Shown here one piece after another: positions 26,174-35,852 of a stretch of 64,000 nt of DNA (its first letter is position 1; each line of letters opens with the position of its first letter). The DNA is from Lachnospiraceae bacterium (lineage in GTDB: Bacteria > Bacillota > Clostridia > Lachnospirales > Lachnospiraceae). The notes beneath the pieces are model-generated. The model saw only the letters and a list, made by a program, of their open reading frames with translations. It was not told the DNA's origin and did not search any database. The translations under genes and the position numbers were made by a program. The stretch lies in assembly GCA_009911505.1 (NCBI GenBank), contig QXXL01000004.1, positions 186,001-250,000 of the forward strand, written 5' to 3'.

Positions 26174-27582
26174 AGGCGTTCCTCCTTCACCAAAGTTTTT
26201 GCCAGCGCCATTACCTTATTGCAGCATTCCTCATATTCCAACTGAGGCACGGAACCGGCTACAATTCCTGCCCCTGCCTGTAAATATACTTTATCCCCTT
26301 TTTTTATCATGGTTCTGATTGTAATACAAAAATCCATATCCCCGCTAAAATCCAAATATCCGGCCGCGCCTCCATAAAGCCCCCTTCTCCTGTCCTCCAT
26401 CTCATCAATCACCTCCATTGCCCGGATTTTGGGCGCACCGCTTAATGTCCCCGCCGGAAGGAAGGCTGCCGCCAGATCCAGCGGATGGCAAGCGCCGTTT
26501 TCCCTTCCCTCTACATAAGATACCATGTGCATTACGTGCGAATACTTATGCACTTTCATAAATTCTGTTACCTTTACCGTACCAAACCTGGCAACCCTCC
26601 CCATATCGTTGCGCGCCAAATCCACTAACATTACATGCTCCGCACGTTCTTTTTCATCCGCCAAAAGCTCCTCTTGTAAACGTGCATCCTCCTTTGCATC
26701 CTTTCCGCGCCTTCTTGTACCTGCTATTGGGCAGGTTGTAATTTTATCATCCTGCTTTTTTACAATCATTTCGGGCGAACTTCCGATAACCTCAAACGTG
26801 CCATAATTAAAATAATACAGATACGGGGACGGATTTAATTCCCGGAGTTTTTTGTATAATTCAAAACCATCCTGCCCCGTTTCAATAGTCCAGCGCTGCG
26901 AAAGTACCGTCTGGAAAATATGCCCTTTGCGGATATATTCTTTTATTTTTAGTACCTTATCAGCATATGATTTGGGCGTATCCGACTTTTGGATAATTTT
27001 ACCATCCTGGCAAAATTCCTGTTTCTTTTTCGATGTCCCGGTACACGCCTCCTTTATCATCTGCCCCGCTTTTTTAAAGGCTATTTCTTTCCCTTGCGCC
27101 GTATCTGCCTCTAAAACAGCTGCCGTCATAGTTTCCGCAATATGATCCACCACGATAAATTCTTTCATAAACATCATCTGTATCGTTTCTATGCCGATCT
27201 CATCTGGATTTTCATCCGGTATTTCTTCTGTATAGCGTACAAAATCATATCCCAAATTGCCCACCAATCCGCCCAAAAACCGATTTGCTGCTTTTTCCCC
27301 ACGGATTTCAAAGGAGCTATAATATTCCTTTAACCGTTCTAAGGGGCTGCCCTCCATTCTGTCCACGCTGCCGTCTGCACGGTGGATAGTAAGCGCTTGC
27401 CCGTCCGAAACAACCGTCTCCTCTGGCTTTGCACCGAACAGGCTGAACCTGTCATAGCCTTTATGATAACTTTCCAGCAAAAAACCTTTTTCCCTACCAG
27501 CCAGATTTTCGTACATCCTAGCTGTAGATCTATTTGCAATACTGACTGTTTTTTGATACATGCGGTAAATTCGTTTTTCCAT
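26170..27582 (-). CDS. trpE: Anthranilate synthase component I
   Basis: 470 residues from ATG 27582, with GGGATGGG six bases upstream; an in-frame extension to 27618 would enter the terminator hairpin of the leader and is rejected. TrpE converts chorismate to anthranilate with ammonia from TrpG. The chorismate-binding core includes SPEMIVKKQD, CPIAGTRRRGKD, ERAEHVMLVDLARND, PAGTLSGAPKIRAMEVIDE and GAAGYLDFSGDMD. The N-terminal LLESYHKGYDRFSLFG resembles the LLES tryptophan feedback site of the family, so end-product inhibition is likely. It is the first gene of the operon, under T-box control. Confidence 0.95.
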   Translation of the reverse strand: MEKRIYRMYQKTVSIANRSTARMYENLAGREKGFLLESYHKGYDRFSLFGAKPEETVVSDGQALTIHRADGSVDRMEGSPLERLKEYYSSFEIRGEKAANRFLGGLVGNLGYDFVRYTEEIPDENPDEIGIETIQMMFMKEFIVVDHIAETMTAAVLEADTAQGKEIAFKKAGQMIKEACTGTSKKKQEFCQDGKIIQKSDTPKSYADKVLKIKEYIRKGHIFQTVLSQRWTIETGQDGFELYKKLRELNPSPYLYYFNYGTFEVIGSSPEMIVKKQDDKITTCPIAGTRRRGKDAKEDARLQEELLADEKERAEHVMLVDLARNDMGRVARFGTVKVTEFMKVHKYSHVMHMVSYVEGRENGACHPLDLAAAFLPAGTLSGAPKIRAMEVIDEMEDRRRGLYGGAAGYLDFSGDMDFCITIRTMIKKGDKVYLQAGAGIVAGSVPQLEYEECCNKVMALAKTLVKEERL

Positions 27583-27619
27583 AAATCCCATCCCTTTCTG
27601 CGGTATGCACATTGCCAAT

Positions 27620-27662
27620 CAAAAATCCCGGGCATTTTGACGTATTGGCCAAAATGCCCGGG
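27620..27662 (-). terminator. Leader terminator of the trp T-box
   Basis: A 13-base stem CCCGGGCATTTTG / CAAAATGCCCGGG (within 27627-27662) is followed on the minus strand by ATTTTTG. It is mutually exclusive with the T-box antiterminator and lies about 40 bases before trpE. Confidence 0.92.
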
Positions 27663-27955
27663 ACGATATTCTCGTGGTGCCACCCGGTATTCACCATGGA
27701 TAGCCAGCCCTTCCGGTAAAAAAAAAAGTATTCCCCGGATCCGGAAAATACTCACCACCTATCACATAGTCTCTTATTGATACAGAATCTCTTCGATATC
27801 TCACCCCTGTAACGTGAGGAACACGGCATCCGCTACTATCATTCGCTTTGCGTCTCACAAACCCATTCCTATAAAATATCCCTGCTGTCTTCCACCAGCC
27901 GACAGCTCTCTGTGAGGAACCTTTTTATAGTACTCTCTTTGATCTTTGACTTTGC
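27620..27955 (-). promoter_or_regulatory. T-box leader of the trp operon (Trp specifier UGG)
   Basis: The minus-strand transcript has stem I features (AGAGAGTACTA near its start, then the apical pairing region AGCTGTCGGC...GACAGC). The specifier loop reads GAATGG at 27863-27868, giving codon TGG for tryptophan at 27863-27865. The conserved T-box GGGTGGCACCACG lies at 27673-27685, followed by a terminator hairpin and T-run. Uncharged tRNA-Trp should pair with the specifier and T-box bulge and stabilise the antiterminator, switching on trpEGCFBAD when tryptophan is low. Confidence 0.93.
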
Positions 27956-27975
27956 TTTATTTATTAACTGGGTAT

Positions 27976-28004
27976 AGTTTAGCACAGTGATGCGGTTATG
28001 TCAA
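27976..28004 (-). promoter_or_regulatory. Promoter of the trp operon
   Basis: Minus-strand TTGACA (27999-28004), 17 bases, TAAACT (27976-27981). The expected start around 27969 gives a leader of nearly 390 bases to trpE, matching a full T-box. Confidence 0.8.
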
Positions 28005-28067
28005 CCATAAATTTATACCGTTCTGCCCTGCAATGCGCAGTCAGCTTTTTTTAAGATACTTATGCCC

Positions 28068-28547
28068 TCACTTGTGATATGGCTCATGATTTATAATCCG
28101 GTAACTCCGATAAACCTGCTCCAATAAAATCACCCTCATAAGCTGATGGGGAAATGTCATCTTAGAAAAACTTAGCTTTTCATCCGAACGGCTAAGCACC
28201 TGTTTTGAAAGTCCAAGGGAGCCTCCAATGATAAATGCAATATCACTTTTACCCGACAGGCCAAGCTGTTCCAATGAACGCGACAGCCCGAAAGAATCAG
28301 CCATATTGCCATCTATTGCAAGTGCAATAACATACATGCCTTCCTTAATCTGCTTTAGAAGGCGCTCCCCCTCTTTTTCTTTGATGCGCATTTCCTCTGC
28401 AGCGCTGGCGCCCTCAGGCACCTTCTCATCCGCAACCTCTACAATCTTAAGCTTACAGTACCGCCCAAGGCGCTTGGCATATTCGGCAACAGCCTCGCGG
28501 TAAAACGCTTCTTTTATTTTTCCTACACAAATAACTGTAATTTTCAT
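28068..28547 (-). CDS. rlmH: 23S rRNA (pseudouridine-1915 N3) methyltransferase
   Basis: 159 residues from ATG 28547, exactly the usual length; four extra upstream codons are unlikely to be used. RlmH is a SPOUT methyltransferase acting on helix 69 of 23S rRNA. It begins [13 protein letters not shown]. The SAM-binding knot motifs IIGGSLGLS and [26 protein letters not shown] are present, ending with the characteristic INHEPYHK. It begins four bases after the sensor kinase stop, so both probably share the kinase promoter. In Firmicutes rlmH is often elsewhere near the replication origin; this pairing may be incidental. Confidence 0.95.
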   Translation of the reverse strand: MKITVICVGKIKEAFYREAVAEYAKRLGRYCKLKIVEVADEKVPEGASAAEEMRIKEKEGERLLKQIKEGMYVIALAIDGNMADSFGLSRSLEQLGLSGKSDIAFIIGGSLGLSKQVLSRSDEKLSFSKMTFPHQLMRVILLEQVYRSYRIINHEPYHK

Positions 28548-28551
28548 CGCT

Positions 28552-30675
28552 TCACACATCGTTTAAAATCTGATGGACAAGTTCATATAATTGATCTATA
28601 TCAATCGGTTTGGGAAGATGCTCATTCATACCGCTGTTTAATGCCATCTTCTTATCCTCTTTCAGCGCATTGGCCGATAGCGCAACAATCGGGATATTAG
28701 CCAGTTCCGGTTCCGGCAAGCTGCGGATTGCTTTAGCGGCATCAAATCCATTCATTATTGGCATCTGCAGATCCATAAGAACCAATCCAAATGTCCCTGG
28801 CTTAGAATTTTTCACTTTTTCAACTGCGATTTGGCCATCTGTAGCAGTCTCTACAAAATATCCGGCATCCTTAAGCAGTTCAACACCGATTTCCAAATTG
28901 ATTTCATTATCATCTACCATCAAAATTGCTTTTCTGCCTGCTCCAGGATCCGTGACATTTGCCCTGTTGCAGGCATCCCCTTCTTCCTGCAGCCTAAAGC
29001 AAAGCGTAACTGTAAACTTGCTGCCTACTCCGACCGTACTGTCAATATCTATTGAGCCATCCATCATTTCTACGATTTTTTTGGCAATAGTAAGCCCTAA
29101 CCCCGTGCCATAGACGCCTCCTATTGTAGTACTTTTTTCCCTTTCAAACGGCTCAAAAATACGTTTTAAGAACTCTTTGCTGATTCCAATACCGTTATCC
29201 TCCACTACAAACTGATAAACAGCCCTATCCCTGACAGGCATAGGCTGCTCGGCTGCAGAAATATGGATCTTGCCGTTTACATTGGTATATTTAATTGCAT
29301 TATCAATCATATATAGAATTACCTGGCTAATTTTATTCTGATCGCCGTAAACCAGCGAATGCTCCACCTTAGAAACATCCAGCAGGATTTCAATATCCTT
29401 TTCTTCTGCACGCAGGCTCATAGCTGTGCGTATATTGCTCAGCATTTCCACCAGGTTACATTTGTTTTCCTCCAAATGGATCTGTTCGGAATCTATCCCC
29501 ACAACTTCAAATATATTATTTAACAGCTGCAGCAAAACATCGCTTGACGAAGTAATCATATTTAAATATTCCATCAGCTTTTCTTTATCATCAATATGGT
29601 TCTTGGCCAAAACGGCATACCCGACAATGCCATTCATCGGCGTCCTGATATCATGGGACATATTTGATAAAAATATATTTTTGGCCTGGTTTGCAAGCTG
29701 CGCATCGCTAAGCGCCTCTTCCAAAATACGGTTCCGCTCCATTTCCTTTAGTATTTCGTCATCAATATTCCGATAGCCAATCATAATCTGGGAAATATGT
29801 TCGCTGCTCCCTATGTTTACAATGCGCAATTGTAAATATGCCGGTTTATCATCCCTGTAAATCCGGTAACAAATATGCATAGATTTTTTATTAGCCAGGT
29901 TTTTCCGGATATAATCCGGATCCGTTGTGCGCCTAACCAGCTCCCTGTCGTCTGGATGAACCCATCTGTCAATATAACCCGTATCAAACCCAGTATATTT
30001 TTGTTCGCGGCCTTCCTGCACAAACTGCTCTGCAATCCTTTCGCTCATCCGGTATGCACGGATCCGGTCTGCGTCCAGATCTGCATAAAAAATTGACTCA
30101 TAATCTATACTAAGCCCTTCGATCATTTCAAGCTGCTGAAAATACTCCTGCTGCGTCTGCCGTTCTTCTTTTTTCTGCTGTTTTCTTTTTTCCGTCGCAT
30201 CACCGATAAATACATAAAAGACATTGCCCATGGACTGGCTACGGATAAAGTGCCCATAATCCTCCACATAGCGTATGCTTCCTTCTTTTGTAACAATCCG
30301 GTATTCTACATAATCCAAATCATACTTATTTCTGGCAATCTGGGTCCTGATACTCTCCTCTACTTCTTCCAGGTCATCGGGATAGACTATCCCCTGAAAT
30401 GAATTGCCAGTTAATTTTCTAAACTCCTCTAACGAGCTGCAGCAAAAAATCCGGAGCAATGCCTTATTCGCATATATAATCTCCTCGTCCCCATCTGCAT
30501 GGTAAATAAGAAATCCGCCTGGCATTTCATCTAAAAACCGACGCATCTGTATAGCTGCTTTCCGCCCATATTCTTCCAACGTAAGCGCAGTACCAGGCAA
30601 TCGGCAAATATCCTGCACCGGTTTACCGGGATGCTTCAATTCAGCCAGCAAATATTCCATTATATTGTGATCCAT
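28552..30675 (-). CDS. PAS-containing hybrid sensor histidine kinase/response regulator
   Basis: About 707 residues from ATG 30675 (AAGGA seven bases before); a TTG at 30717 is a possible alternative start. There are no convincing transmembrane segments, so it probably senses a cytoplasmic signal. Two PAS-like regions (about 50-165 and 185-310) are followed by a HisKA with phosphoacceptor His in [13 protein letters not shown] (about residue 351). The HATPase region shows DNAIKYT, DNGIGIS and [10 protein letters not shown]-terminal receiver has the DD pair in MVDDNE, the acceptor Asp in LVLMDLQMP, and Lys in PKPID. No HPt domain or DNA-binding regulator is encoded alongside, so its output partner is elsewhere. 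Confidence 0.9.
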   Translation of the reverse strand: MDHNIMEYLLAELKHPGKPVQDICRLPGTALTLEEYGRKAAIQMRRFLDEMPGGFLIYHADGDEEIIYANKALLRIFCCSSLEEFRKLTGNSFQGIVYPDDLEEVEESIRTQIARNKYDLDYVEYRIVTKEGSIRYVEDYGHFIRSQSMGNVFYVFIGDATEKRKQQKKEERQTQQEYFQQLEMIEGLSIDYESIFYADLDADRIRAYRMSERIAEQFVQEGREQKYTGFDTGYIDRWVHPDDRELVRRTTDPDYIRKNLANKKSMHICYRIYRDDKPAYLQLRIVNIGSSEHISQIMIGYRNIDDEILKEMERNRILEEALSDAQLANQAKNIFLSNMSHDIRTPMNGIVGYAVLAKNHIDDKEKLMEYLNMITSSSDVLLQLLNNIFEVVGIDSEQIHLEENKCNLVEMLSNIRTAMSLRAEEKDIEILLDVSKVEHSLVYGDQNKISQVILYMIDNAIKYTNVNGKIHISAAEQPMPVRDRAVYQFVVEDNGIGISKEFLKRIFEPFEREKSTTIGGVYGTGLGLTIAKKIVEMMDGSIDIDSTVGVGSKFTVTLCFRLQEEGDACNRANVTDPGAGRKAILMVDDNEINLEIGVELLKDAGYFVETATDGQIAVEKVKNSKPGTFGLVLMDLQMPIMNGFDAAKAIRSLPEPELANIPIVALSANALKEDKKMALNSGMNEHLPKPIDIDQLYELVHQILNDV

Positions 30676-30741
30676 TCTGATATCCTTGTCCAAGACGCCC
30701 CCCTGTTCCTGCTTCAACTGCCCTTGCTAATTTCTCCGCAT

Positions 30742-30770
30742 ATTTTATCATATCCTTACATTCAAAACAA
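30742..30770 (-). promoter_or_regulatory. Promoter of the sensor kinase-rlmH unit
   Basis: Minus-strand TTGTTT (30765-30770), 17 bases, TAAAAT (30742-30747). The start would fall near 30735, consistent with either proposed kinase start codon. Confidence 0.5.
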
Positions 30771-30818
30771 TAAAAACCGTATAAAAAACATTTTTAACCA
30801 GAACGGATAAATTTAATA

Positions 30819-30861
30819 GTGGCAAGCAGCTGGATTTGGCACAATCCCAACCGCTTGCCAC
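30819..30861 (-). terminator. Hairpin after the first GH20 gene
   Basis: GTGGCAAGC (30819-30827) and GCTTGCCAC (30853-30861) form a nine-base stem, with a nested GGATT/AATCC pairing inside the loop. It lies 20 bases after the stop of the GH20 gene and is followed on the minus strand by TATTAAATTT, a weak U-tract. Confidence 0.5.
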
Positions 30862-30880
30862 CCTTAGGTTCAATTACTTT

Positions 30881-33800
30881 CTACTTAACCTTTACCCCTT
30901 TTTTTGCCGCTTTCATCGGACTGTACTTTCCGCCAGAAACTGTCACTATTTTATAATAATACGTTTTTCCTTTTTTAAGCCTTTTTTTATCCTGGTATAC
31001 AGCCTTTTTCTTTACTGATGCAATTTTCTTAAAGGAGCCTTTTTTGCCTTCTGCACGGTAAACCAGATAAGAGGATGCGCCTTTTACTTTTTTCCAAGTA
31101 ATTTTAACAGCTTTTTTCCCTTTAACCTGGGCTGCTGCCACATTTGATGCCATGCCTGGCAGTTTAATAGATTTAGAGCTGCCTGCGGCGCTGTCTAGAA
31201 AGCCTTCCTTGCCCCCGGACAATGCAATTACAAAATACTGCATCGTACCTTTTAGAGGTTTTTCATCATAAGCCGTTGTCCCTAAAACAGCAGCGCCTAC
31301 CTTGGACACCTTGCTCCCCACCTTTCTGTAAAGCTGATAAGAAGCTGCATGTATAGATGCGTTCCATGTAACCTTCACCTTCGTTGCCTGGCTTTTAACC
31401 GAAGTAACGGAAGGGGCCGTAAGCTGTACGGGCTGTATGCCAGGTACAGGCTGTGCAGGTTTTTTCTTTAACCCATTTATTGCGGCATCCAGGCTCCTTG
31501 CAAGCGAAAGCCGCTGGGCCAGGGAAGCGGAGCCCGCATTTTTTAATGCCTGGTAAGCCGTTTCAAAAAAAATCCAGCTTTCTGTTTCATAACTGTCCTT
31601 TAAGCCCAAAACTGGCTCTGCTTTTTTTAAGGCAGCGTCCACGATTTCTGCCACATATGCTTCACGCGCATTTTTTAAGGCCAAAACAGCTGATTTTGCT
31701 TCCTGCTGCCCTGCCATTACATCGTTTAAGACTGCATTTGCATATACAGCCGTCTCTTTCAAACGCCCTCCAGTACCAATAGACCCCCAGACGATGTGTT
31801 CTTTTTTCAAGAAAGCTTCGGCATCCTTACAAGCGTATGCAAGCGCATCCTTATCAACAGTCTCATAAACCTTAATTTCATAAATACAGTAATCGTTTGC
31901 CCCAGATTTGCGCTGTACGCCTTGCATTTTGACATAGCGCGCTTCGGTGGCCTCAAATATATCCTCAGTCAGGCTTGACGTATTGCCCGTTACGGCTGCG
32001 GCTGTCTTCCATTCCTTTCCGTCTGTGGATACTTCAATATTATAGGAAGCTGCATAACGGCTGGCTTCCCAGTCGATGGCTACTTTTGAAATCGTACGTT
32101 TTTGCCCCAAGTCCACTAGTAAGAAATCTGCGTTGCTGTCAGAGGAATTCCAACGGGATTCATTAGAAGCAGAGACTCCTTCTGCCCCTGTTACATGCCC
32201 GTCCCCATCAGTTGCTTTCCAGCCCGGATACAGGCGCATAGTATCTCCCAGGTAGGATGGGTTCTGGTTGTCTGTATAGGCTCGCCGGTTCCTTGCCACA
32301 TCTACTTCATGGGCACTTATGTCCCCTTCAGCTGCCAGCTCTTCTACGGAAAGCGCTTTATTGTAAGCTTTGATATTTCCCAGGTAGCCATAGAAATCTT
32401 TTCCAATTTCATTTAACGGGAACACAAATGTCGTCCGGTAATTATTATCCTGATCAGCCCAGGTGCTTGCCCCGATGTTGCCGCCATGATCTGGATCGCT
32501 GGCCGCTGCGTACAGGATTTTTTGGAAACGGCCGTCTACATATAGCTTGGTAGCCTGATAGGTGCCTACAATAGTGATGCGGTGTTTTTCACCTGCCTGC
32601 GCCGTATATCCAAATGACTGTGTAAAATAATCGCGGTTTAAACTAAGCTCACCGTTCAATCCGGCTACCTGCAGCCTGCCGTCGTAACCGCAGAACAGGG
32701 AGGATTCTTTCGTATTTTGTGCAGCATTATCAAGATAAACGTCAAAACTCATGGTATATGGGTAGCCTAAGCTTTCAAGCGGCGTCTCTATCAGCGTCTG
32801 TCCGTCAAACGCAAGCATCTGACTGCCATCTATCACAGCTGCGCTTCCGCCCGTTACTTTGCCGTGGTATCCGTTGCCGCTGGCATCGTAGATCACTGTT
32901 CCGTCTGCAGAAAGGTTAGAAAAATCATAATCCAAAACTACATTGGATTTGCTCTTTATACGGTTGGCAATATGTGTTCCCGGCCCTTCCCTTAGGCGGT
33001 CAAAAGTCTGCTCATATTCTAAAAATGTATCATCCTCTTTTGTGCCTCCCCAGGTTTTTTCACTTAACATTGCGGCAAGGCGCACATAGCGTTCATTTAA
33101 GTCGGCTTCCGTAATCCCTTCCCTGTTCTCGTCACCCCAGAGGACAGCTTTTGCGCCAAGGAGCAGCGGCTCGCCTTTCTCGGCGCGGATATTCCCATTA
33201 AAGATAACCGGATCCCAGTTATAATAAACAAACGCTTCATTTACCATATCCTTGTGATACCGCCCTGGAGTCGTATACATATAAGGCTGTGGGATATTTA
33301 TAACACGGAACCCTTCTGCAATCCTGGCTAATGGGGATTCCTCACTCGTATTCCAAACTTCAATGATAATGTCCTTATTTACCTGCGTGTTTCCCGGGAA
33401 ATTATTCAAAGAACCCCACATACGCACTTCCTTGCCGTATTTTTCACCCAAAAGCTCCTGCATAAAATTCATATAACGCCGGAATGCATTGCCTTTGCTG
33501 TGATCCCAGTATTCGTCCACGCCGGCATTCACTGTTTTTGCTTTGACTAACGGAGCACTGCCGCCTAAGTACTCGTCGAATAATGCCGTCATAAAAATAC
33601 GTGCGTTTATAGCATTCTGCCGTTCCACTGTATTGCCGCTTTCTTCGTCTATGGAAAGCAGTTCAAAATAATTCGGGTTATGGATATAAAACGATGCGCC
33701 GTCTTTTAAGCTGCCGTCCGCGTTAAAATAATCGGACTCCTCCAGATAATTGTGATCGGCAAGCGCACGGATGACCTCTTCTTGGTTCTCATAAACATAT

Positions 33801-35506
33801 TTAGTATATGGTGTAGAATGCCCTGGCGTATCAAGCTCCATTAAAAGCTCAATGCCCCGGTCCGCGGCATCCTGCTGCAAGCTGCTGTATTGCTCCTTGG
33901 TATAATACAGCTCTCCCCCCGTACCTGTATGTGTTCCATAATAATAATCATAACGCCCTTCATAATCCCTTTGCGTCATAAACTTGGAATCCATTGTTGC
34001 AAGCGATGGAAACAGCTCAGACTCCAGGCGGTGGGAAGCCTCTACTTCCTTCCATTTTTCATAATCCGGTGAATACGCCGGCTCAGACCACTGGTTGTCA
34101 TTTAAATGCAGCTGCATCTCATTAATTTTGTACCATTTAAGTATTTTAGAATAATCCTCTAAAAATCGAAACCTGGTCGGAATACGTGCAACGTCAAAGG
34201 TAAGGCCACGCACCGCATACAGTGGATAATCCCGGATTACGCCCTTTGGCACGTTCCTATGCGCCGCATCCTGGTACAAAATCTGCTCCGTTGTCACCGT
34301 CCCGTAAAGCACGCCTGTGCGTGTGGATGAATAAATGCGGATTCCTTTCTCACCTGTTACCATAAGATAGCCTTCCGGACCTGTCCCGTATACGTCGTCT
34401 GTCAAGGATTCCAGATAAATGTCCCTGGATCCCCCATCCTTACCCTGGCGGATTGACAGCTTTATTCCGCAGATTTCCTCCAAATCTGCCTGAAATTCCT
34501 GCGCCACAGCCATAAGGCCCACATTTGCTGCATCATTTATGACAATGGCAGAGCCTTCCTGTAGTGCAAAATCCCCTTCATACCCGTACCACTCCTGAAT
34601 AGTAGGAAGCACAGCAGGCATAGGGTTCGGATTATTTATCTGTGGGAACAATTCCGGATAAGCCCCTGTATTGCCTAAAACCGTTACTGTAACATTTTTC
34701 TTTGCTGTGTCGGAAGCGTCCGTTTTACTGTCCGCTTTTAAAATCAAATTAAAACTGCGGTCCCCAATCCTATATGGACATACCGTCCCGTCGTCCGCAA
34801 TGAGCCTGTCCACCTCGCTCCCATAAACACCTATGTCATATCCTTGTACCTGCGGGATAGAAAGCTCTGTGTCTGCCGCCCCAACCGTAAGCGCTGCAAT
34901 TTGGTTTAACGCGTCCTGGGCGCTTGAAACCCCGGTATCTACGCCCTCCTGCGTCCCCATAATTTCAATTTCACGTACAGAAATAGCATGCCCGCCCGCA
35001 AAAGAATTGAGCTCATTAAAATAAAACCTAACATATCTTTTTAGTTCTGGCACATCCGTCCCCGAAATCTCATCCACGCGATCCCTAGTATCTGCCGCTG
35101 CGTTCGTAACCGTATGCAGATTCTGCCATTCTTCATTTTCACCTGCCCTTGTCTGAATGGTATAATCTGTGCTCCAGACTTTTAAGTAAAATGAAATTCT
35201 AATGGAATCCACGCGTGTTTTCTGTGCCTTTAGGTCAATGGTAAGCCATTGGGGCGCAGCGTCTGCCGTTACTTTCATATTGCCGCCTGACCACCTGCTG
35301 TCTGCCGACGTACTGTCCCCGTCTACTGCTTTATCGCCAGTCCACTGGCTGTCCGCTTCCAGGGCCGATACCTCAACCGGCTTATTCAGTGCAACATTCT
35401 GCGCTGCCTTTGTCTGTAATACCCCCGCAAAGCCCGTGCAAAACAGGCTTTGGCACAAAAGGGACGCTGCCAGCATACCTGCTGTAATACATTTTTTTAG
35501 TTCCAT
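30881..35506 (-). CDS. Secreted GH20 hexosaminidase/lacto-N-biosidase-like multidomain enzyme
   Basis: 1541 residues from ATG 35506 (AAGGAGGGGGG upstream). Signal peptide about 1-35. In order: discoidin/F5-8C module (about 38-185); beta-domain with a conserved YDIGVYGSEV segment (200-275); GH20 N-terminal domain (290-420); GH20 barrel (425-830) with catalytic pair Asp664-Glu665 in NAGVDEYWD; laminin-G-like lectin fold (855-1050); second discoidin (1070-1215); FIVAR-like helices (1220-1345); and two Fn3-like modules (1360-1541) ending in a Lys-rich strand. GH20 enzymes use substrate-assisted catalysis on terminal GlcNAc, GalNAc or lacto-N-biose. The DEYWD site and chain order look closer to lacto-N-biosidases, which is inference. 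No LPXTG motif is seen, so release or non-covalent wall binding is likely. Confidence 0.88.
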   Translation of the reverse strand: MELKKCITAGMLAASLLCQSLFCTGFAGVLQTKAAQNVALNKPVEVSALEADSQWTGDKAVDGDSTSADSRWSGGNMKVTADAAPQWLTIDLKAQKTRVDSIRISFYLKVWSTDYTIQTRAGENEEWQNLHTVTNAAADTRDRVDEISGTDVPELKRYVRFYFNELNSFAGGHAISVREIEIMGTQEGVDTGVSSAQDALNQIAALTVGAADTELSIPQVQGYDIGVYGSEVDRLIADDGTVCPYRIGDRSFNLILKADSKTDASDTAKKNVTVTVLGNTGAYPELFPQINNPNPMPAVLPTIQEWYGYEGDFALQEGSAIVINDAANVGLMAVAQEFQADLEEICGIKLSIRQGKDGGSRDIYLESLTDDVYGTGPEGYLMVTGEKGIRIYSSTRTGVLYGTVTTEQILYQDAAHRNVPKGVIRDYPLYAVRGLTFDVARIPTRFRFLEDYSKILKWYKINEMQLHLNDNQWSEPAYSPDYEKWKEVEASHRLESELFPSLATMDSKFMTQRDYEGRYDYYYGTHTGTGGELYYTKEQYSSLQQDAADRGIELLMELDTPGHSTPYTKYVYENQEEVIRALADHNYLEESDYFNADGSLKDGASFYIHNPNYFELLSIDEESGNTVERQNAINARIFMTALFDEYLGGSAPLVKAKTVNAGVDEYWDHSKGNAFRRYMNFMQELLGEKYGKEVRMWGSLNNFPGNTQVNKDIIIEVWNTSEESPLARIAEGFRVINIPQPYMYTTPGRYHKDMVNEAFVYYNWDPVIFNGNIRAEKGEPLLLGAKAVLWGDENREGITEADLNERYVRLAAMLSEKTWGGTKEDDTFLEYEQTFDRLREGPGTHIANRIKSKSNVVLDYDFSNLSADGTVIYDASGNGYHGKVTGGSAAVIDGSQMLAFDGQTLIETPLESLGYPYTMSFDVYLDNAAQNTKESSLFCGYDGRLQVAGLNGELSLNRDYFTQSFGYTAQAGEKHRITIVGTYQATKLYVDGRFQKILYAAASDPDHGGNIGASTWADQDNNYRTTFVFPLNEIGKDFYGYLGNIKAYNKALSVEELAAEGDISAHEVDVARNRRAYTDNQNPSYLGDTMRLYPGWKATDGDGHVTGAEGVSASNESRWNSSDSNADFLLVDLGQKRTISKVAIDWEASRYAASYNIEVSTDGKEWKTAAAVTGNTSSLTEDIFEATEARYVKMQGVQRKSGANDYCIYEIKVYETVDKDALAYACKDAEAFLKKEHIVWGSIGTGGRLKETAVYANAVLNDVMAGQQEAKSAVLALKNAREAYVAEIVDAALKKAEPVLGLKDSYETESWIFFETAYQALKNAGSASLAQRLSLARSLDAAINGLKKKPAQPVPGIQPVQLTAPSVTSVKSQATKVKVTWNASIHAASYQLYRKVGSKVSKVGAAVLGTTAYDEKPLKGTMQYFVIALSGGKEGFLDSAAGSSKSIKLPGMASNVAAAQVKGKKAVKITWKKVKGASSYLVYRAEGKKGSFKKIASVKKKAVYQDKKRLKKGKTYYYKIVTVSGGKYSPMKAAKKGVKVK

Positions 35507-35543
35507 AGAAAATCCCCCCTCCTTAATAACTCCCAATAAATTT

Positions 35544-35572
35544 ATTATAACTTATGTAAATTAGCTTGTATA
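35544..35572 (-). promoter_or_regulatory. Promoter of the first GH20 gene
   Basis: Minus-strand TATACA (35567-35572), 17 bases, perfect TATAAT (35544-35549). The -35 matches consensus at four of six positions, which may imply activator dependence. Confidence 0.5.
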
Positions 35573-35599
35573 CCATTTTCTGGCCTTTAAAAATTTTTA

Positions 35600-35833
35600 T
35601 CAGCCGCCGGATACAATATCTTTGATCTGCCGGTATAGCTCCATATCATCCCCTGTCACCCGGATATTTGAAGCAATCGATTCCCCGTCCGGATGCACAA
35701 TCTTCACCTCCAATACAGTCCCCTCCCGAATAGGCGACCTTATCGCCGCTTCCAGAAACTTCGGAAATTTGGGATGGTTTGATGTAAACCTGTCCCAAAT
35801 TCCTTTCAACAAGAAAAACTTAGCCGGATTCAT
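35600..35833 (-). CDS. Small conserved-looking cytoplasmic protein, unknown function
   Basis: 77 residues. AAAAAAGGAGTGTGAAAAGG just upstream provides a ribosome site before ATG 35833. There is no signal peptide or membrane helix. The N-terminal half is basic (FFLLKGIWDRFTSNHPKFPKFLEAA) and looks like an amphipathic helix pair. The second half is predicted beta-rich (EGTVLEVKIVHPDGESIASNIRVT) and ends in a helix (DDMELYRQIKDIV). I recognise the general pattern from uncharacterised Lachnospiraceae proteins but know no function. It begins 19 bases after the Ig-like secreted protein gene, so the two are probably cotranscribed. Confidence 0.65.
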   Translation of the reverse strand: MNPAKFFLLKGIWDRFTSNHPKFPKFLEAAIRSPIREGTVLEVKIVHPDGESIASNIRVTGDDMELYRQIKDIVSGG

Positions 35834-35852
35834 TCCTTTTCACACTCCTTTT

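Noticed and set aside
28010..28060. Hairpin with T-run between the trp promoter and rlmH
   Set aside because: The CTGC/GCAG stem is only four pairs and not adjacent to the T-run; too weak to call a terminator.
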